Assembly: GCF_002028455.1 (NCBI RefSeq)
Contig: NZ_MWUM01000026.1
Location: forward strand, 1 to 64,000
Source: Zoogloea sp. LCSB751
GTDB taxonomy: Bacteria > Pseudomonadota > Gammaproteobacteria > Burkholderiales > Rhodocyclaceae
Direction: 5' to 3'
DNA: 64,000 nt
Shown here: in pieces, positions 36,396 through 47,242 of the stretch
How the letters are laid out: every line of letters starts with the position of its first letter
How positions within the stretch are numbered: the first letter of the stretch is position 1
The notes under the pieces: generated by a model
What the model was told of the DNA's origin: nothing
What the model saw: the letters and a program-made list of their open reading frames with translations, nothing else
Database searches by the model: none
Program-made: the position numbers and the translations under genes

Positions 36396-36941
36396 CTATG
36401 GCTCCGACGCGGGCGGCTCGCCGATCGCGGCCTCACATGCGGCAATGTTGTCCACGTGAGAGCTGCGCATGGTCTCCAGCATGGTGCGTGCCTCCGCATC
36501 CTCGATGTCGGGCAGCACTTCGTCGATCTTGCGCACCACCCAGGCCTGCCCCTTGTTCAGAAAACGCAGGCGCGCCTCCAGCCCGTCGATGGCCAGGGTC
36601 TTGTGTACGAAGGCGCCGGTCTCGTGGGAGGCCACGCCCCCCAGGCGCCGGATGGTCTTGTAAAGCACCACCGCATTGCCGCCCTCGTCCTTCTGCAGGC
36701 GCTCCAGCAGACCGCGCAAGGGCGACCGCACATCCAGCTCGTCACGCAGGATCGCCAACACCTTGGCACCGGCGCGCTCGGCCTCCAGCAAGGCATTCAG
36801 GCGCTCGATGCGCAAGATTTCGGCAATCGGCACCTCCTCGCCGAAATGCCCCGGAAAATCACCGGCATAACAGGGTGGAGAGGCGTAGCGCGTTTCCGCG
36901 TCGGCAGGGGAATCGGCTTGTCGGCCGGGTTTGCGGCTCAT
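36396..36941 (-). CDS. Ferritin-like/DUF6306-type helical protein
   Basis: 181-aa predicted all-helical soluble protein. The segment AEILRIERLNALLEAERAGAKVLAILRDEL and later VVLYKTIRRLGGVASHETGAFVHKTLAI, then MLETMRSSHVDNIAACEAAIG, recall the DUF6306 family (ferritin-like helices with Glu/His). That family call is from memory. The ATG at 36941 has a perfect AAGGAG ribosome site, better than a GTG at 36956. It lies 15 bp after the FmdE-like gene, so the two form an operon convergent with the GGDEF gene. Confidence 0.6.
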   Translation of the reverse strand: MSRKPGRQADSPADAETRYASPPCYAGDFPGHFGEEVPIAEILRIERLNALLEAERAGAKVLAILRDELDVRSPLRGLLERLQKDEGGNAVVLYKTIRRLGGVASHETGAFVHKTLAIDGLEARLRFLNKGQAWVVRKIDEVLPDIEDAEARTMLETMRSSHVDNIAACEAAIGEPPASEP

Positions 36942-36956
36942 GGGGCTCTCCTTCAC

Positions 36957-37568
36957 TCAATTGACCGGGCGAACGACGAACACCGCGGGGTCGTCGCCAT
37001 GCTCCAGCAGCACGCGCCGGACGCGGTCCTGCCACAACTGCCGGAACTCCCGCACCTCCTCCTCGCTGGCCTGCCCCGCCAGGCTCAGGTGCATCAACGG
37101 CAGCATGCGCGGATTGGCCGGCACGTCACGCAGCGTGCTCATCGCGTCGACGGCCGCGCCGTTATCCACACGGCGGAAGCGCACATCGAGGGGCTGTTCG
37201 GCGTCAAAGGCCAGAAGGTCACGGCGGTCGAAACGCCCTCCCAAGCCCTTGAAGCCGGTATCCAGTGTCGCACCGGTCAGCAGCGACACCACGTTGGCGA
37301 TCACGCCGGTCACACCCGACGTCCGGCCGTCACGAAAGCTCACCTGCACACCGCCGCGCTCCGGCAGCTCCTCGCCGTACAGCGCCGCCAGCGCAACGCA
37401 GGTCAACCGATAGGCGCTGGCCACCGTCGGGCAGGAATGCCCGGCCAGCCGCACCGCATCAATGTAGCGGTACTCGATCAGGCCACCCTCGGCGGCCCCC
37501 AGAAACGCCGCCAGCGGATCACGCACCCGTAGCGGAGGAACTTCATCAAAAAAGGCCGGGTAATTCAT
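36957..37568 (-). CDS. FmdE-like (formylmethanofuran dehydrogenase subunit E type) domain protein
   Basis: 203-aa soluble protein. The segment IDAVRLAGHSCPTVASAYRLTCVALAALYG resembles the FmdE metal-binding GHxCPG region, and GVTGVIANVVSLLTGATLDTGFKGLGG resembles its second conserved stretch. FmdE-like domains bind metal and occur in molybdenum/tungsten contexts and elsewhere. The remainder (MSTLRDVPANPRMLPLMHLSL) is unfamiliar. It begins at ATG 37568; an open frame extends further upstream but is out-of-family. Co-transcribed with the DUF6306-like gene. Role unknown. Confidence 0.6.
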   Translation of the reverse strand: MNYPAFFDEVPPLRVRDPLAAFLGAAEGGLIEYRYIDAVRLAGHSCPTVASAYRLTCVALAALYGEELPERGGVQVSFRDGRTSGVTGVIANVVSLLTGATLDTGFKGLGGRFDRRDLLAFDAEQPLDVRFRRVDNGAAVDAMSTLRDVPANPRMLPLMHLSLAGQASEEEVREFRQLWQDRVRRVLLEHGDDPAVFVVRPVN

Positions 37569-37754
37569 GGCGACTCCTGGCACGGCTCCACGCAGATCAG
37601 ATGGCCGCCACCCTAAGGGGCTTCCCGGCGGAGAGCCTTGATCTGCGATATGCGCGCCCGCAATCGGCCGGACGCGCCCCGGCACTTCTGCCGGCGCCGC
37701 CGCCAGTGCTATCGTCGGGGCCTTCTTTCCCTGCCGTCCCGGAGGCCCCAGCCC

Positions 37755-38231
37755 ATGCCGCGTTTCCTGCCCGTCATCGCCCTGCTCCTCACCGGCATCG
37801 GAGCCAGCCACGCTGACACGATCCGCCACCAGGCGATCACCCCCGGCCACTACGCCGACGCCCGCGAAGCGCTGGTCGACGCCATCGAGACCGAAGGCCT
37901 GGTGCCCGCCCCATCGAGCCGTTTCGGCGACATGCTGGCCCGCACCGGCCCGGCCATGGAGCAGACCGCGCCGGTCTACCGCGACGCCGAAGTACTGCAC
38001 TTCTGCAGCGCCCGCATCGCCTGGACCCTGGCCCGCGAGAATCCGCTGAACGTCGCCCAGTGCCCGCTGTCCATGGCCATCTATACCCTGCCGGCCGAAG
38101 CCGACACGGTGCACCTGGCCTGGCGCGAGGCCCACGGCGACAGCCCCGGCAGCCGTGCCGCCAATGCGCTGCTCGAACGCATCGCCCAACAGACCGCCGA
38201 CAACGCAGGGCGCAGCAGCCTGGGCCGCTGA
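37755..38231 (+). CDS. Exported DUF302-like protein
   Basis: 158-aa protein with a clear signal peptide (MPRFLPVIALLLTGIGASHA, cleavage after AHA/SHA). The mature part resembles DUF302: ...YADAREALVDAIETEGLVPAPSSRFGDML..., VYRDAEVLHFCSARIAWTLARENPLNVAQCPLSMAIYTLP. DUF302 proteins bind small molecules or metals of unknown kind. One Cys pair (HFCSA and AQCPL) could form a disulfide. It is divergent from the FmdE-like gene (186-bp gap) and upstream of parE by ~90 bp. Confidence 0.7.
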   Translation: MPRFLPVIALLLTGIGASHADTIRHQAITPGHYADAREALVDAIETEGLVPAPSSRFGDMLARTGPAMEQTAPVYRDAEVLHFCSARIAWTLARENPLNVAQCPLSMAIYTLPAEADTVHLAWREAHGDSPGSRAANALLERIAQQTADNAGRSSLGR

Positions 38232-38324
38232 GCGCTCCAGTCCGCAGCGCCGCGCCCCTCGCGGGCTGGCGCCCGGCGCGGTATAGTCCGGTCCGCTTCA
38301 AAACCCATCCGTCGTCACCCCAGC

Positions 38325-40286
<1,962 letters not shown>

Positions 40287-40531
40287 TCTTCGTCAACCGG
40301 GGGCGCAATGTGTGATAACCCTGATTGACCATACCGGGCCGCATGCAAACAATGGGGAAATCGGCCCGGGATGCTACTAAAGTTATAAGACACAGCACGG
40401 GCCGCTGACGGGTTTCTTCCCGACCCCGCGGTCGATCCGGTGCCGTAGCCCAACCGGGCACGGCGCTTTCTCTTCCTCACTGGTCGGGCGGATGTCCGTG
40501 CGTCTCCACGAAACAGACAGTGAGGAAAACC

Positions 40532-42589
40532 ATGTCATCCATACAGCGTCACCTCGGCTGGGGGGCTGTCGCAGTGCTGGGAGCAACCGCTTTCGGCACC
40601 GTAGCCCTACATCGCGGCGAGACCATCAACGCCCTCTGGTTGGTCATCGCCGCGGTGTGCACCTATCTGATTGCTTACCGCTACTACAGCCTGTTCATCG
40701 CCGAGAAGGTGATGGAACTCGACCCCAAGCGCATGACCCCGGCCGTCCGCCACAACGACGGCCTCGACTACGTGCCGACCGACAAATACGTGCTGTTCGG
40801 CCACCACTTCGCCGCCATCGCCGGCGCCGGTCCGCTGGTCGGCCCCGTGCTGGCCGCGCAGATGGGCTACCTGCCGGGCATGCTGTGGATCCTCGCCGGT
40901 GTGGTCTTCGCCGGCGCGGTGCAGGATTTCATGATCCTCTTCATCTCCACGCGCCGTGACGGCCGCTCGCTCGGCGACCTGGTCAAGACCGAGCTCGGCC
41001 AGGTCCCCGGCGTGATCGCCCTGTTCGGCACCTTCATGATCATGGTCATCATCCTCGCGGTGCTGGCGCTGATCGTCGTCAAGGCCCTGGCCGAATCCCC
41101 GTGGGGCATGTTCACCGTCGCCGCCACCATTCCCATCGCACTGCTGATGGGCGTCTACACCCGCTTCATCCGCCCGGGCCGCATCGGTGAAATGTCGCTG
41201 ATCGGCTTCGTGCTGCTGATGGCCGCGATCATCTTCGGCGGTGACATCGCCGCCAGCGAAACCTGGGGCCCGCTGTTCACCTTCGACGGCAAGCAACTCA
41301 CCTGGCTGCTGGTCGGCTACGGCTTCGTCGCCTCGGTGCTGCCGGTGTGGCTGCTGCTGGCGCCGCGCGACTACCTGTCCACCTTCCTGAAGATCGGCAC
41401 CATCGTCGGTCTGGCCATCGGCATCGCCATCGTCGCACCCAACCTGCAGATGCCGGCGCTCACCAAGTTCATCGACGGCAGCGGCCCGGTATGGTCCGGC
41501 AGCCTGTTCCCCTTCCTCTTCATCACCATCGCCTGTGGCGCGGTATCCGGCTTCCACGCGCTGATCTCCTCGGGCACCACGCCCAAGCTGCTCGACAACG
41601 AGAAGAACGCCCGCTTCATCGGCTACGGCGGCATGCTGATGGAGTCCTTCGTGGCGATCATGGCGCTGGTGGCCGCCTCGGTCATCGAGCCGGGCATCTA
41701 CTTCGCGATGAACAGCCCGGCCGCCGTGATCGGCAAGACCGCCGAAAGCGCCGCCCAGGCGATCTCCCAGTGGGGCTTCGTGCTGACCCCCGACATGCTG
41801 CTGCAAACCGCCCAGGACGTCGGCGAGAAGACCATCATCTCCCGCGCCGGTGGCGCTCCGACGCTGGCCGTCGGCATGGCCCACATCCTCTCCAACGCCC
41901 TCGGCGGCAAGACGATGATGGCCTTCTGGTACCACTTCGCGATCCTCTTCGAGGCCCTGTTCATCCTCACTGCCGTCGATGCCGGCACCCGAGCCGGCCG
42001 CTTCATGCTGCAGGATCTGCTCGGCACCTTCGTGCCGTCGATGCGCAAGATGGACTCCATCTTCGCCAGCCTCGTCGCCACCGCCCTGTGCGTGGCCGCC
42101 TGGGGCTACTTCCTGTACCAGGGCGTGGTCGATCCGCTGGGCGGCATCAACACCCTGTGGCCGCTGTTCGGCATCGCAAACCAGATGCTCGCCGGCGTCG
42201 CGCTGACCCTCGCCACCGTGGTGCTGTTCAAGATGAAGCGCCAGCAGTTCGCGTGGGTGACGATGGTACCGACGGCCTGGCTGCTGACCTGCACGCTGAC
42301 CGCCGGCTGGCAGAAGATGTTCCACGAGAATCCGAAGATCGGCTTCCTTGCCAACGCCCACAAGTACCAGGCAGCCCTCGACAAGGGCGAGATCCTTGCC
42401 CCGGCGAAGAACATCGACCAGATGCACCAGATCATCACCAACAACTATGTGGATGCCACCATGTCCGGCCTCTTCATCCTGCTGGTGGTGGCCATCGTGA
42501 TCTATGCCATCCCGGCCTGCCTGCGCGCCCTCAACACCAACAAGCCGACCACGCTCGAAACGCCTTTCGAGCCGCTGCCGGCCAAGTAA
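40532..42589 (+). CDS. cstA: Carbon starvation protein A family pyruvate/peptide transporter (CstA/BtsT)
   Basis: 685-aa polytopic inner-membrane protein with ~16-18 helices. Family markers: HFAAIAGAGPLVGPVLAAQMGYLPGMLWILAGVVFAGAVQDF, SGFHALISSGTTPKLLDNE and FGIANQMLAGVALTLATVVLFK. CstA/BtsT proteins import pyruvate (BtsT) or peptides. The ATG at 40532 has GAGGAAA upstream; an in-frame GTG at 40520 is less likely. Followed by a yjiX-type small gene and a yjiA-type GTPase, the same order as yjiY(btsT)-yjiX-yjiA in E. coli, which supports pyruvate as a substrate. Confidence 0.93.
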   Translation: MSSIQRHLGWGAVAVLGATAFGTVALHRGETINALWLVIAAVCTYLIAYRYYSLFIAEKVMELDPKRMTPAVRHNDGLDYVPTDKYVLFGHHFAAIAGAGPLVGPVLAAQMGYLPGMLWILAGVVFAGAVQDFMILFISTRRDGRSLGDLVKTELGQVPGVIALFGTFMIMVIILAVLALIVVKALAESPWGMFTVAATIPIALLMGVYTRFIRPGRIGEMSLIGFVLLMAAIIFGGDIAASETWGPLFTFDGKQLTWLLVGYGFVASVLPVWLLLAPRDYLSTFLKIGTIVGLAIGIAIVAPNLQMPALTKFIDGSGPVWSGSLFPFLFITIACGAVSGFHALISSGTTPKLLDNEKNARFIGYGGMLMESFVAIMALVAASVIEPGIYFAMNSPAAVIGKTAESAAQAISQWGFVLTPDMLLQTAQDVGEKTIISRAGGAPTLAVGMAHILSNALGGKTMMAFWYHFAILFEALFILTAVDAGTRAGRFMLQDLLGTFVPSMRKMDSIFASLVATALCVAAWGYFLYQGVVDPLGGINTLWPLFGIANQMLAGVALTLATVVLFKMKRQQFAWVTMVPTAWLLTCTLTAGWQKMFHENPKIGFLANAHKYQAALDKGEILAPAKNIDQMHQIITNNYVDATMSGLFILLVVAIVIYAIPACLRALNTNKPTTLETPFEPLPAK

Positions 42590-42599
42590 GGACGCTACC

Positions 42600-42803
42600 G
42601 TGTTCTCCGACCTCGCCCGCGTAGGCAAGTATCTCGGTCAGGCCGCCCGCCTGATGGTGGGCATGCCCGACTACGACACCTACGTGCAGCACATGCGCCT
42701 CAACCACCCGGACAAGCCGATCATGAGCTATGAAGCATTTTTCCGGGAACGCCAGGAGGCCCGCTACGGCGGCGCCGACGGGCGCCCCGGGCGCTGCTGC
42801 TGA
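42600..42803 (+). CDS. yjiX: YbdD/YjiX family small protein
   Basis: 67-aa protein, the exact family length, starting at GTG 42600 (10 bp after the cstA stop): VFSDLARVGKYLGQAARLMVGMPDYDTYVQHMRLNHPDKP then MSYEAFFRERQEARYGG. It invariably follows CstA/BtsT genes and is thought to assist the transporter. It ends ahead of a strong terminator at 42822. Confidence 0.92.
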   Translation: MFSDLARVGKYLGQAARLMVGMPDYDTYVQHMRLNHPDKPIMSYEAFFRERQEARYGGADGRPGRCC

Positions 42804-42821
42804 ACAAGGCGCGCGTCATCT

Positions 42822-42863
42822 TCGGCCGGCAAGCCCGCCTCTGCGGGTTTCCGGCCGATTTTT
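42822..42863 (+). terminator. Intrinsic terminator after cstA-yjiX
   Basis: Stem TCGGCCGG / CCGGCCGA with an inner AAGCCCGC/GCGGGTT extension, followed by a T run (42859-42863). It separates cstA-yjiX from the GTPase gene, so yjiA needs read-through or a promoter inside. Confidence 0.85.
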
Positions 42864-42878
42864 CATTGAATCCCGACC

Positions 42879-43916
42879 ATGACCAATCCCCTCGCCATTC
42901 CCCGCCCGCCGATCCGCGCCACCATCCTCACCGGCTTCCTCGGTGCCGGCAAGACCACCCTGCTCAACCGCTACCTGAACAGCGCCAACCATAAGAAAAT
43001 CGCCGTACTGGAAAACGAGTTCGGAGCCGTCGGCATCGATGGCGGACTGATCGCCGGCTCACCGGCCGTCGAGGTCGTCGAGCTCGCCAACGGCTGCATC
43101 TGCTGCAGCGTGCGCGGCGAACTGAGCGCCTCCCTTGCCGACCTGGCCGACCGCCGCGACCGCGGCGAGCTGGAATTCGAACACCTGGTCATCGAAACCA
43201 CCGGCCTCGCCGACCCCGCCCCGGTGGCGCAGGCTTTCTTCGTCGACGAAGGGGTGCGCGAACGCTACGAGCTCGACGGCATCCTCACCGTCGTGGACGC
43301 GGTGCACGTCCACAAACAGCTCGACGAGAACCGCGTCGCCGCCGCCCAGATTGGCTTCGCCGACCGGGTGCTGCTGACCAAGACCGAACTCGTCACCCCC
43401 GCCGAACTGGAAGCCGTGGAAACCCGCCTGCGCCGCATCAACCTGCGCGTGCCGGTCGCCCCTGTTCCGACCGACGCCGATGAAGTTGCAGCCCTGTTCG
43501 CCCTCGACGCCTTCGTGCTCACCGACGTACTGGAACGCACGCCGGGCTTCCTGTCCGACACGACGCCCAGCGGCCTGCGCCGCGGCGGAGCCGAGCGCCA
43601 GCCCTTCGTGCGCCACGACGACGACATCGCCTCGCTGGTGCTGCACCACGCCGGCGAGGTGGACGTGGGCCTGATGGGCAGCTTCGTCGAAGAGCTGCTG
43701 CTCAAGAACGGCAACGACATGCTGCGCTACAAGGGCATCCTGGCCGTGCGCGGCGAAGACAAGCGCCTGGTCTTCCAGGGCGTGCACCGCATCACCGGCT
43801 TCGACTACGGCCGCCCGTGGGAGGCAGGCGAAGCACGCGAGACCACCATCGTCATCATCGGCCGGCGCCTCGACAGCGCCGCCATCGAGGCCGGCTTCCG
43901 CCTCGCCTGCCGCTGA
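42879..43916 (+). CDS. yjiA: CobW/COG0523 family metallochaperone GTPase (YjiA-like)
   Basis: 345-aa G3E GTPase. Walker A GFLGAGKTTLL (residues ~19-29), a switch region with metal site NGCICCS (CxCC, residues ~70), Walker B-like VIETTGLADP, base-recognition TKTE (in LLTKTELVTP), and the C-terminal CobW domain. It delivers metal ions, usually zinc, to client proteins. The order cstA-yjiX-yjiA is conserved with E. coli. It ends 18 bp before a sigma-54-like promoter. Confidence 0.9.
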   Translation: MTNPLAIPRPPIRATILTGFLGAGKTTLLNRYLNSANHKKIAVLENEFGAVGIDGGLIAGSPAVEVVELANGCICCSVRGELSASLADLADRRDRGELEFEHLVIETTGLADPAPVAQAFFVDEGVRERYELDGILTVVDAVHVHKQLDENRVAAAQIGFADRVLLTKTELVTPAELEAVETRLRRINLRVPVAPVPTDADEVAALFALDAFVLTDVLERTPGFLSDTTPSGLRRGGAERQPFVRHDDDIASLVLHHAGEVDVGLMGSFVEELLLKNGNDMLRYKGILAVRGEDKRLVFQGVHRITGFDYGRPWEAGEARETTIVIIGRRLDSAAIEAGFRLACR

Positions 43917-43934
43917 CGGATGGGGCCGCACATG

Positions 43935-43951
43935 CTGGCCCCATAATTGCT
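43935..43951 (+). promoter_or_regulatory. Sigma-54-type promoter upstream of two unknown genes
   Basis: CTGGCCCCATAATTGCT has the invariant GG (43937-43938) and GC (43949-43950) at the exact 10-bp gap and matches most of the YTGGCACGRNNNTTGCW consensus. It lies 40 bp before the ATG at 43991. No TGT-N10-ACA NifA site was found within ~200 bp upstream. The -24 element overlaps a TGGGGCC/GGCCCCA palindrome at 43921-43942. Confidence 0.65.
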
Positions 43952-43990
43952 AAAGCTCTCCGACAACAACAGATACCCCCGGAGAGTTCA

Positions 43991-44482
43991 ATGACCGTTA
44001 TCGCCCTCAGCGAAGACCTCGTCGATTTCGGCGACCTGCCCGCCAACGTCAACGCCCTGCTGCAACAGGGCGTCGCCGTCCACTCCAGCGACCCGGCCCG
44101 CGCCCGTGCCTTCTTCCGCACCGCCATCGAAGTGGCGCCGGACGTGCTGCCGTCCTACCGTTGCCTGTTCAAGCTGCAGAACAAGCTGCGCGATTTCGAC
44201 TCTGCCTATGAAACCGCCGTCACCGGTCTCGCCCGTGCCGCTGCCCAGGCTGAACTGGGCACGGACTGGTCCGGCTGGACCGGCGCCGATCTGGTCGCTG
44301 CCCAGCACACCTCCGGGCGCTTCCTGCTCCAGTTCCTCAAGGCGCTGGCCTTCATCCAGCTGCGCCGCGGCAACGAAGACGCCGCTGCTGCCGCCCTCGC
44401 CAAGCTGCAGGAACTCGACCCCGAGGACGGCATCGGCGGCTCGGTCATCGCCGCCCTCCTCGCCCACCGGGAACCGGCATGA
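43991..44482 (+). CDS. Small helical (TPR-like) protein of unknown function
   Basis: 163-aa soluble helical protein. Two TPR-like repeats are visible: NALLQQGVAVHSSDPARARAFFRTAIEVAPDVLPSYRCLFKL and LQFLKALAFIQLRRGNEDAAAAALAKLQELDPEDGIGG. There is no signal peptide. A ribosome site (GGAGAG) precedes the ATG. Read from the sigma-54-like promoter 40 bp upstream and coupled by a 4-bp overlap to the next gene. It may belong to a NifA- or NtrC-type regulon, which is inference from the promoter only. Confidence 0.7.
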   Translation: MTVIALSEDLVDFGDLPANVNALLQQGVAVHSSDPARARAFFRTAIEVAPDVLPSYRCLFKLQNKLRDFDSAYETAVTGLARAAAQAELGTDWSGWTGADLVAAQHTSGRFLLQFLKALAFIQLRRGNEDAAAAALAKLQELDPEDGIGGSVIAALLAHREPA

Positions 44483-44829
44483 GCGACACCAACGGCAGTC
44501 AGGAAGCCGACAAAACCGTCTTCTCGGTTTCGGAAACGACACACCGCGCCCTCGGCCGCCTGCTCATCCTGAAAGTTGGCGGCACCCTCACGGTGCGCCT
44601 CACGCCCCACGAAGCGCACACCCTCGCCCTCGCGATGGTCGCGGTGCGCGACGGCAAGAGCGCCGAGACCGAACTCTTCATGAGCCCCATCGCCAGCGAC
44701 GCGATCTTCGTTGCGCCGGTGGGGGCGAACGGCATCACGGTGGAAACGCCGGGTGGCGCGCAAGCCCTCGACTGGAACACCGTCGGCCAACTCGCCGCGG
44801 TGCTGTCACCGGCGGCCGTGGCGAAGTAA
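44479..44829 (+). CDS. Small unknown protein, coupled to the TPR-like gene
   Basis: 116-aa soluble protein, unfamiliar. The central part is likely beta-rich (LLILKVGGTLTVRLTPHEAHTLALAMVAV...), followed by FVAPVGANGITVETPGGAQALDWNTVGQLAAVLS. No catalytic motif, cysteine or membrane segment. The ATG overlaps the previous gene's stop by 4 bp, so it is presumably expressed from the same sigma-54-like promoter. It ends 65 bp before the convergent pbpC gene. Confidence 0.7.
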   Translation: MSDTNGSQEADKTVFSVSETTHRALGRLLILKVGGTLTVRLTPHEAHTLALAMVAVRDGKSAETELFMSPIASDAIFVAPVGANGITVETPGGAQALDWNTVGQLAAVLSPAAVAK

Positions 44830-44893
44830 GGCTGTCGCCGCCGGACTCGCCTTCAGACGCCTCATCGCGGCTTGATCCATCACCAAGGACAAC

Positions 44894-47239
44894 TCAGCGC
44901 ACGCTGACGCTGATCCGGTCGTAACGGCCCTGCTCGTCCATCGCCGTGATGTCGACACGGCCGGTTTCAGTCAGGGTTTGGATCAAGGGCTGGGTGGCCG
45001 GACGGTGGGCAACCAGTCGTCCGTTGATCAACCAATAAACCGGCCCGCGCTGGCCGCGCAGTTCGAGGCGGATCACCGGCGCCTGGTCGGGGCGCGGGCG
45101 TTTGATCACTTCACCGCTACTCAGGCCGACGATGCTCAGGCCGGCGTCCGGCTCGGCCTGCATCCGGCAGCTGGCATCCCATGTCGGCGACTGGGCCCTG
45201 GCGCGCAGGTCGGCGGTCAGCCACGGCTCCAGCGCGGTCGGCCAATGCACGGCCTCGACCTTGCGGCGCGGGCGGGTGCTGCACGCTGCCGTAACGCGCA
45301 GACCGCTGACCGCGTCGACCTCATAGGTGTAGCGCATCTCGCCGCTGCGCAGCCGGTCCGGAAAGGTCGGCGGCGCGGTGTCGTTGAGCACCCAGGCGAT
45401 AGCCTGGCGATGGCAGAGCGCCTCGTCCTCCGGCTGGAAGCGCGTGCCGAGCGGCCAGCAGATCTTTTCCTGATGCACGGAAGGCGGCGGCGTCCGGGTC
45501 GTGGCCGGCTGGCTATCCACCGCCGAGAAGATATCGATCAGCAGCGGCGCCGCGATGTTGGCACCGAAGAAACCGGGATTCGGCGTGCCGTCCGGGCGGC
45601 CGATCCACACACCGACGGTATAGCGATCCGACACGCCGATCGACCAGGCGTCGCGGAAACCGAAACTGGTGCCGGTCTTCCACGCAATGCCGCGGCGGAT
45701 GCCCGGCCCCTGCTCCACCGCGCGGCCGACCGGCCCGCCGGATTCGAGCACATCGCGGATGATGAAGGCCGCGCCGGGCGACAGCATGCGCTGTTCGACC
45801 AACGGTTCATCGGTCCGGTAGCGCGGCTTGCCCGAGACGCCCTCACGAGCGAAGGCCGTGTAGGCGCCGACCAGTTGTTCGAGCGTCGTGCCGGCACCGC
45901 CAAGGATCACCGACAGGTTGGGCGCTTCGCCCCTGGGGAAATCCAGCTTCAGGCCGCCACGCCGCAGGGCGGCGACGAAACGGCCCGGCTCCAGCCGGTC
46001 GAGCACCTCGACCGCCGGCACGTTGAGGGACTTGCTCAAGGCTTCGGAAACGCTGACCGCCCCGTGGAAGGACTGCTGGAAATTGCCCGGCTGATAGCCG
46101 CCGAAGGACTGCGGCACATCGGCAAGCAGGGACTCCGAATGGATCAACCCCTCATCGAGCGCCAGCCCGTACAGGAAGGGCTTGAGCGTCGAGCCGGGCG
46201 AGCGTGACGCACGCACCATGTCCACGAAGGCGAAACGATCGGTATCGCCGAAATCGGCCGAGCCCGCATAAGCACGGACCTCCAGCGTTGCGTTGTCCAC
46301 CACCAGCGCAGCCATCGACACCCGCGGCGGCAAGGCGGCAAGCCGGCTGGTGAGCAGCAGCTCGACGGTCTGCTGGGTCTGGGCGTCGATGGTCGTGTCG
46401 ATGCGCTGGCGACCGCGTGCCTCCTTGCGCAGCCGCTCGGCGAGCAAGGGCGCAAGCAGCGGATCGCGCGCCGTCTGGGCGATGATCGGCTCCTGCAGCG
46501 CATCGCGGATCTCGCCGTCCGGCCACACGCCCGCCATGCGGTGCACAACCTTGTCGCGTGCGACGCGTGCCCGGGCCGGCTGACGATCCGGCCGCAGGCG
46601 CGACGGCATCTGCGGCAGCACGGTGAGCAGCGCAGCATCCGCGTGGCTCAGGCGCTTGGCGGGCTTGCCGAGATAAGCCCGGCTGGCCGCCTCAACCCCT
46701 TCGAGCACACCGCCCATCGGCGCGTAATTGACGTAGAGGGCGAGGATCTCGTCCTTCGAATAGTGCAGTTCGAGTTGCAGCGCGCGCAGGATCTGCCTGC
46801 CCTTGCCAAGCAGCGTCCGCGGCGTCGGCTCGATGATGCGGGCGACCTGCATGGTCAGCGTCGAGCCGCCGGAGACGATGCGCCCATGGCGCAGCCACTG
46901 CCACGCGGCCCGCGTCAGCGCCAGCGGATTGACGCCGGCATGCCAGCGAAACCAGCGGTCCTCGTAACGCACCAGCGCCTCGAGATAGAGCGGCGATACA
47001 TCCGCCAACGCCACCGGATGGCGCCAGACATGGTCGCGGTCCGGAAAGGCACGCAGCGGCGTGCCGTCGCGGGCGACGATGAGTAGCGCGTTCGGCGCAT
47101 CGCGGCCGGGCACCGGCGGTGGAAACGCGCGGTCGAGCCCGGCCAGCACCAGCAGCGCAAGCAGCAGGCCCCACTGCCAGCGCGGACGGCGTTTCAGCCA
47201 TCCGCGCCCGGCAATCCACCACGCTGCGCGTTGCGTCAT
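44894..47239 (-). CDS. pbpC: Penicillin-binding protein 1C
   Basis: Bifunctional peptidoglycan synthase, ~781 aa, anchored by one N-terminal helix (residues ~20-40). The glycosyltransferase domain (~60-230) has VRYEDRWFRWHAGVNPLAL and GGSTLTMQVARI. The transpeptidase domain (~290-560) has the catalytic serine in SPGSTLKP (SxxK), SLN and KTGTSFGFRDAWS. A C-terminal BiPBP_C-type beta domain ends the protein. It follows the alpha-2-macroglobulin gene with a 3-bp gap, the yfhM-pbpC arrangement. Confidence 0.95.
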   Translation of the reverse strand: MTQRAAWWIAGRGWLKRRPRWQWGLLLALLVLAGLDRAFPPPVPGRDAPNALLIVARDGTPLRAFPDRDHVWRHPVALADVSPLYLEALVRYEDRWFRWHAGVNPLALTRAAWQWLRHGRIVSGGSTLTMQVARIIEPTPRTLLGKGRQILRALQLELHYSKDEILALYVNYAPMGGVLEGVEAASRAYLGKPAKRLSHADAALLTVLPQMPSRLRPDRQPARARVARDKVVHRMAGVWPDGEIRDALQEPIIAQTARDPLLAPLLAERLRKEARGRQRIDTTIDAQTQQTVELLLTSRLAALPPRVSMAALVVDNATLEVRAYAGSADFGDTDRFAFVDMVRASRSPGSTLKPFLYGLALDEGLIHSESLLADVPQSFGGYQPGNFQQSFHGAVSVSEALSKSLNVPAVEVLDRLEPGRFVAALRRGGLKLDFPRGEAPNLSVILGGAGTTLEQLVGAYTAFAREGVSGKPRYRTDEPLVEQRMLSPGAAFIIRDVLESGGPVGRAVEQGPGIRRGIAWKTGTSFGFRDAWSIGVSDRYTVGVWIGRPDGTPNPGFFGANIAAPLLIDIFSAVDSQPATTRTPPPSVHQEKICWPLGTRFQPEDEALCHRQAIAWVLNDTAPPTFPDRLRSGEMRYTYEVDAVSGLRVTAACSTRPRRKVEAVHWPTALEPWLTADLRARAQSPTWDASCRMQAEPDAGLSIVGLSSGEVIKRPRPDQAPVIRLELRGQRGPVYWLINGRLVAHRPATQPLIQTLTETGRVDITAMDEQGRYDRISVSVR

Positions 47240-47242
47240 GCC

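Noticed and set aside
40300..40325. CRP site upstream of cstA
   Set aside because: Only one half-site (TGTGA) is present; the second half does not match.
43700..43934. NifA upstream site for the sigma-54-like promoter at 43935
   Set aside because: No TGT-N10-ACA found in the ~230 bp upstream.
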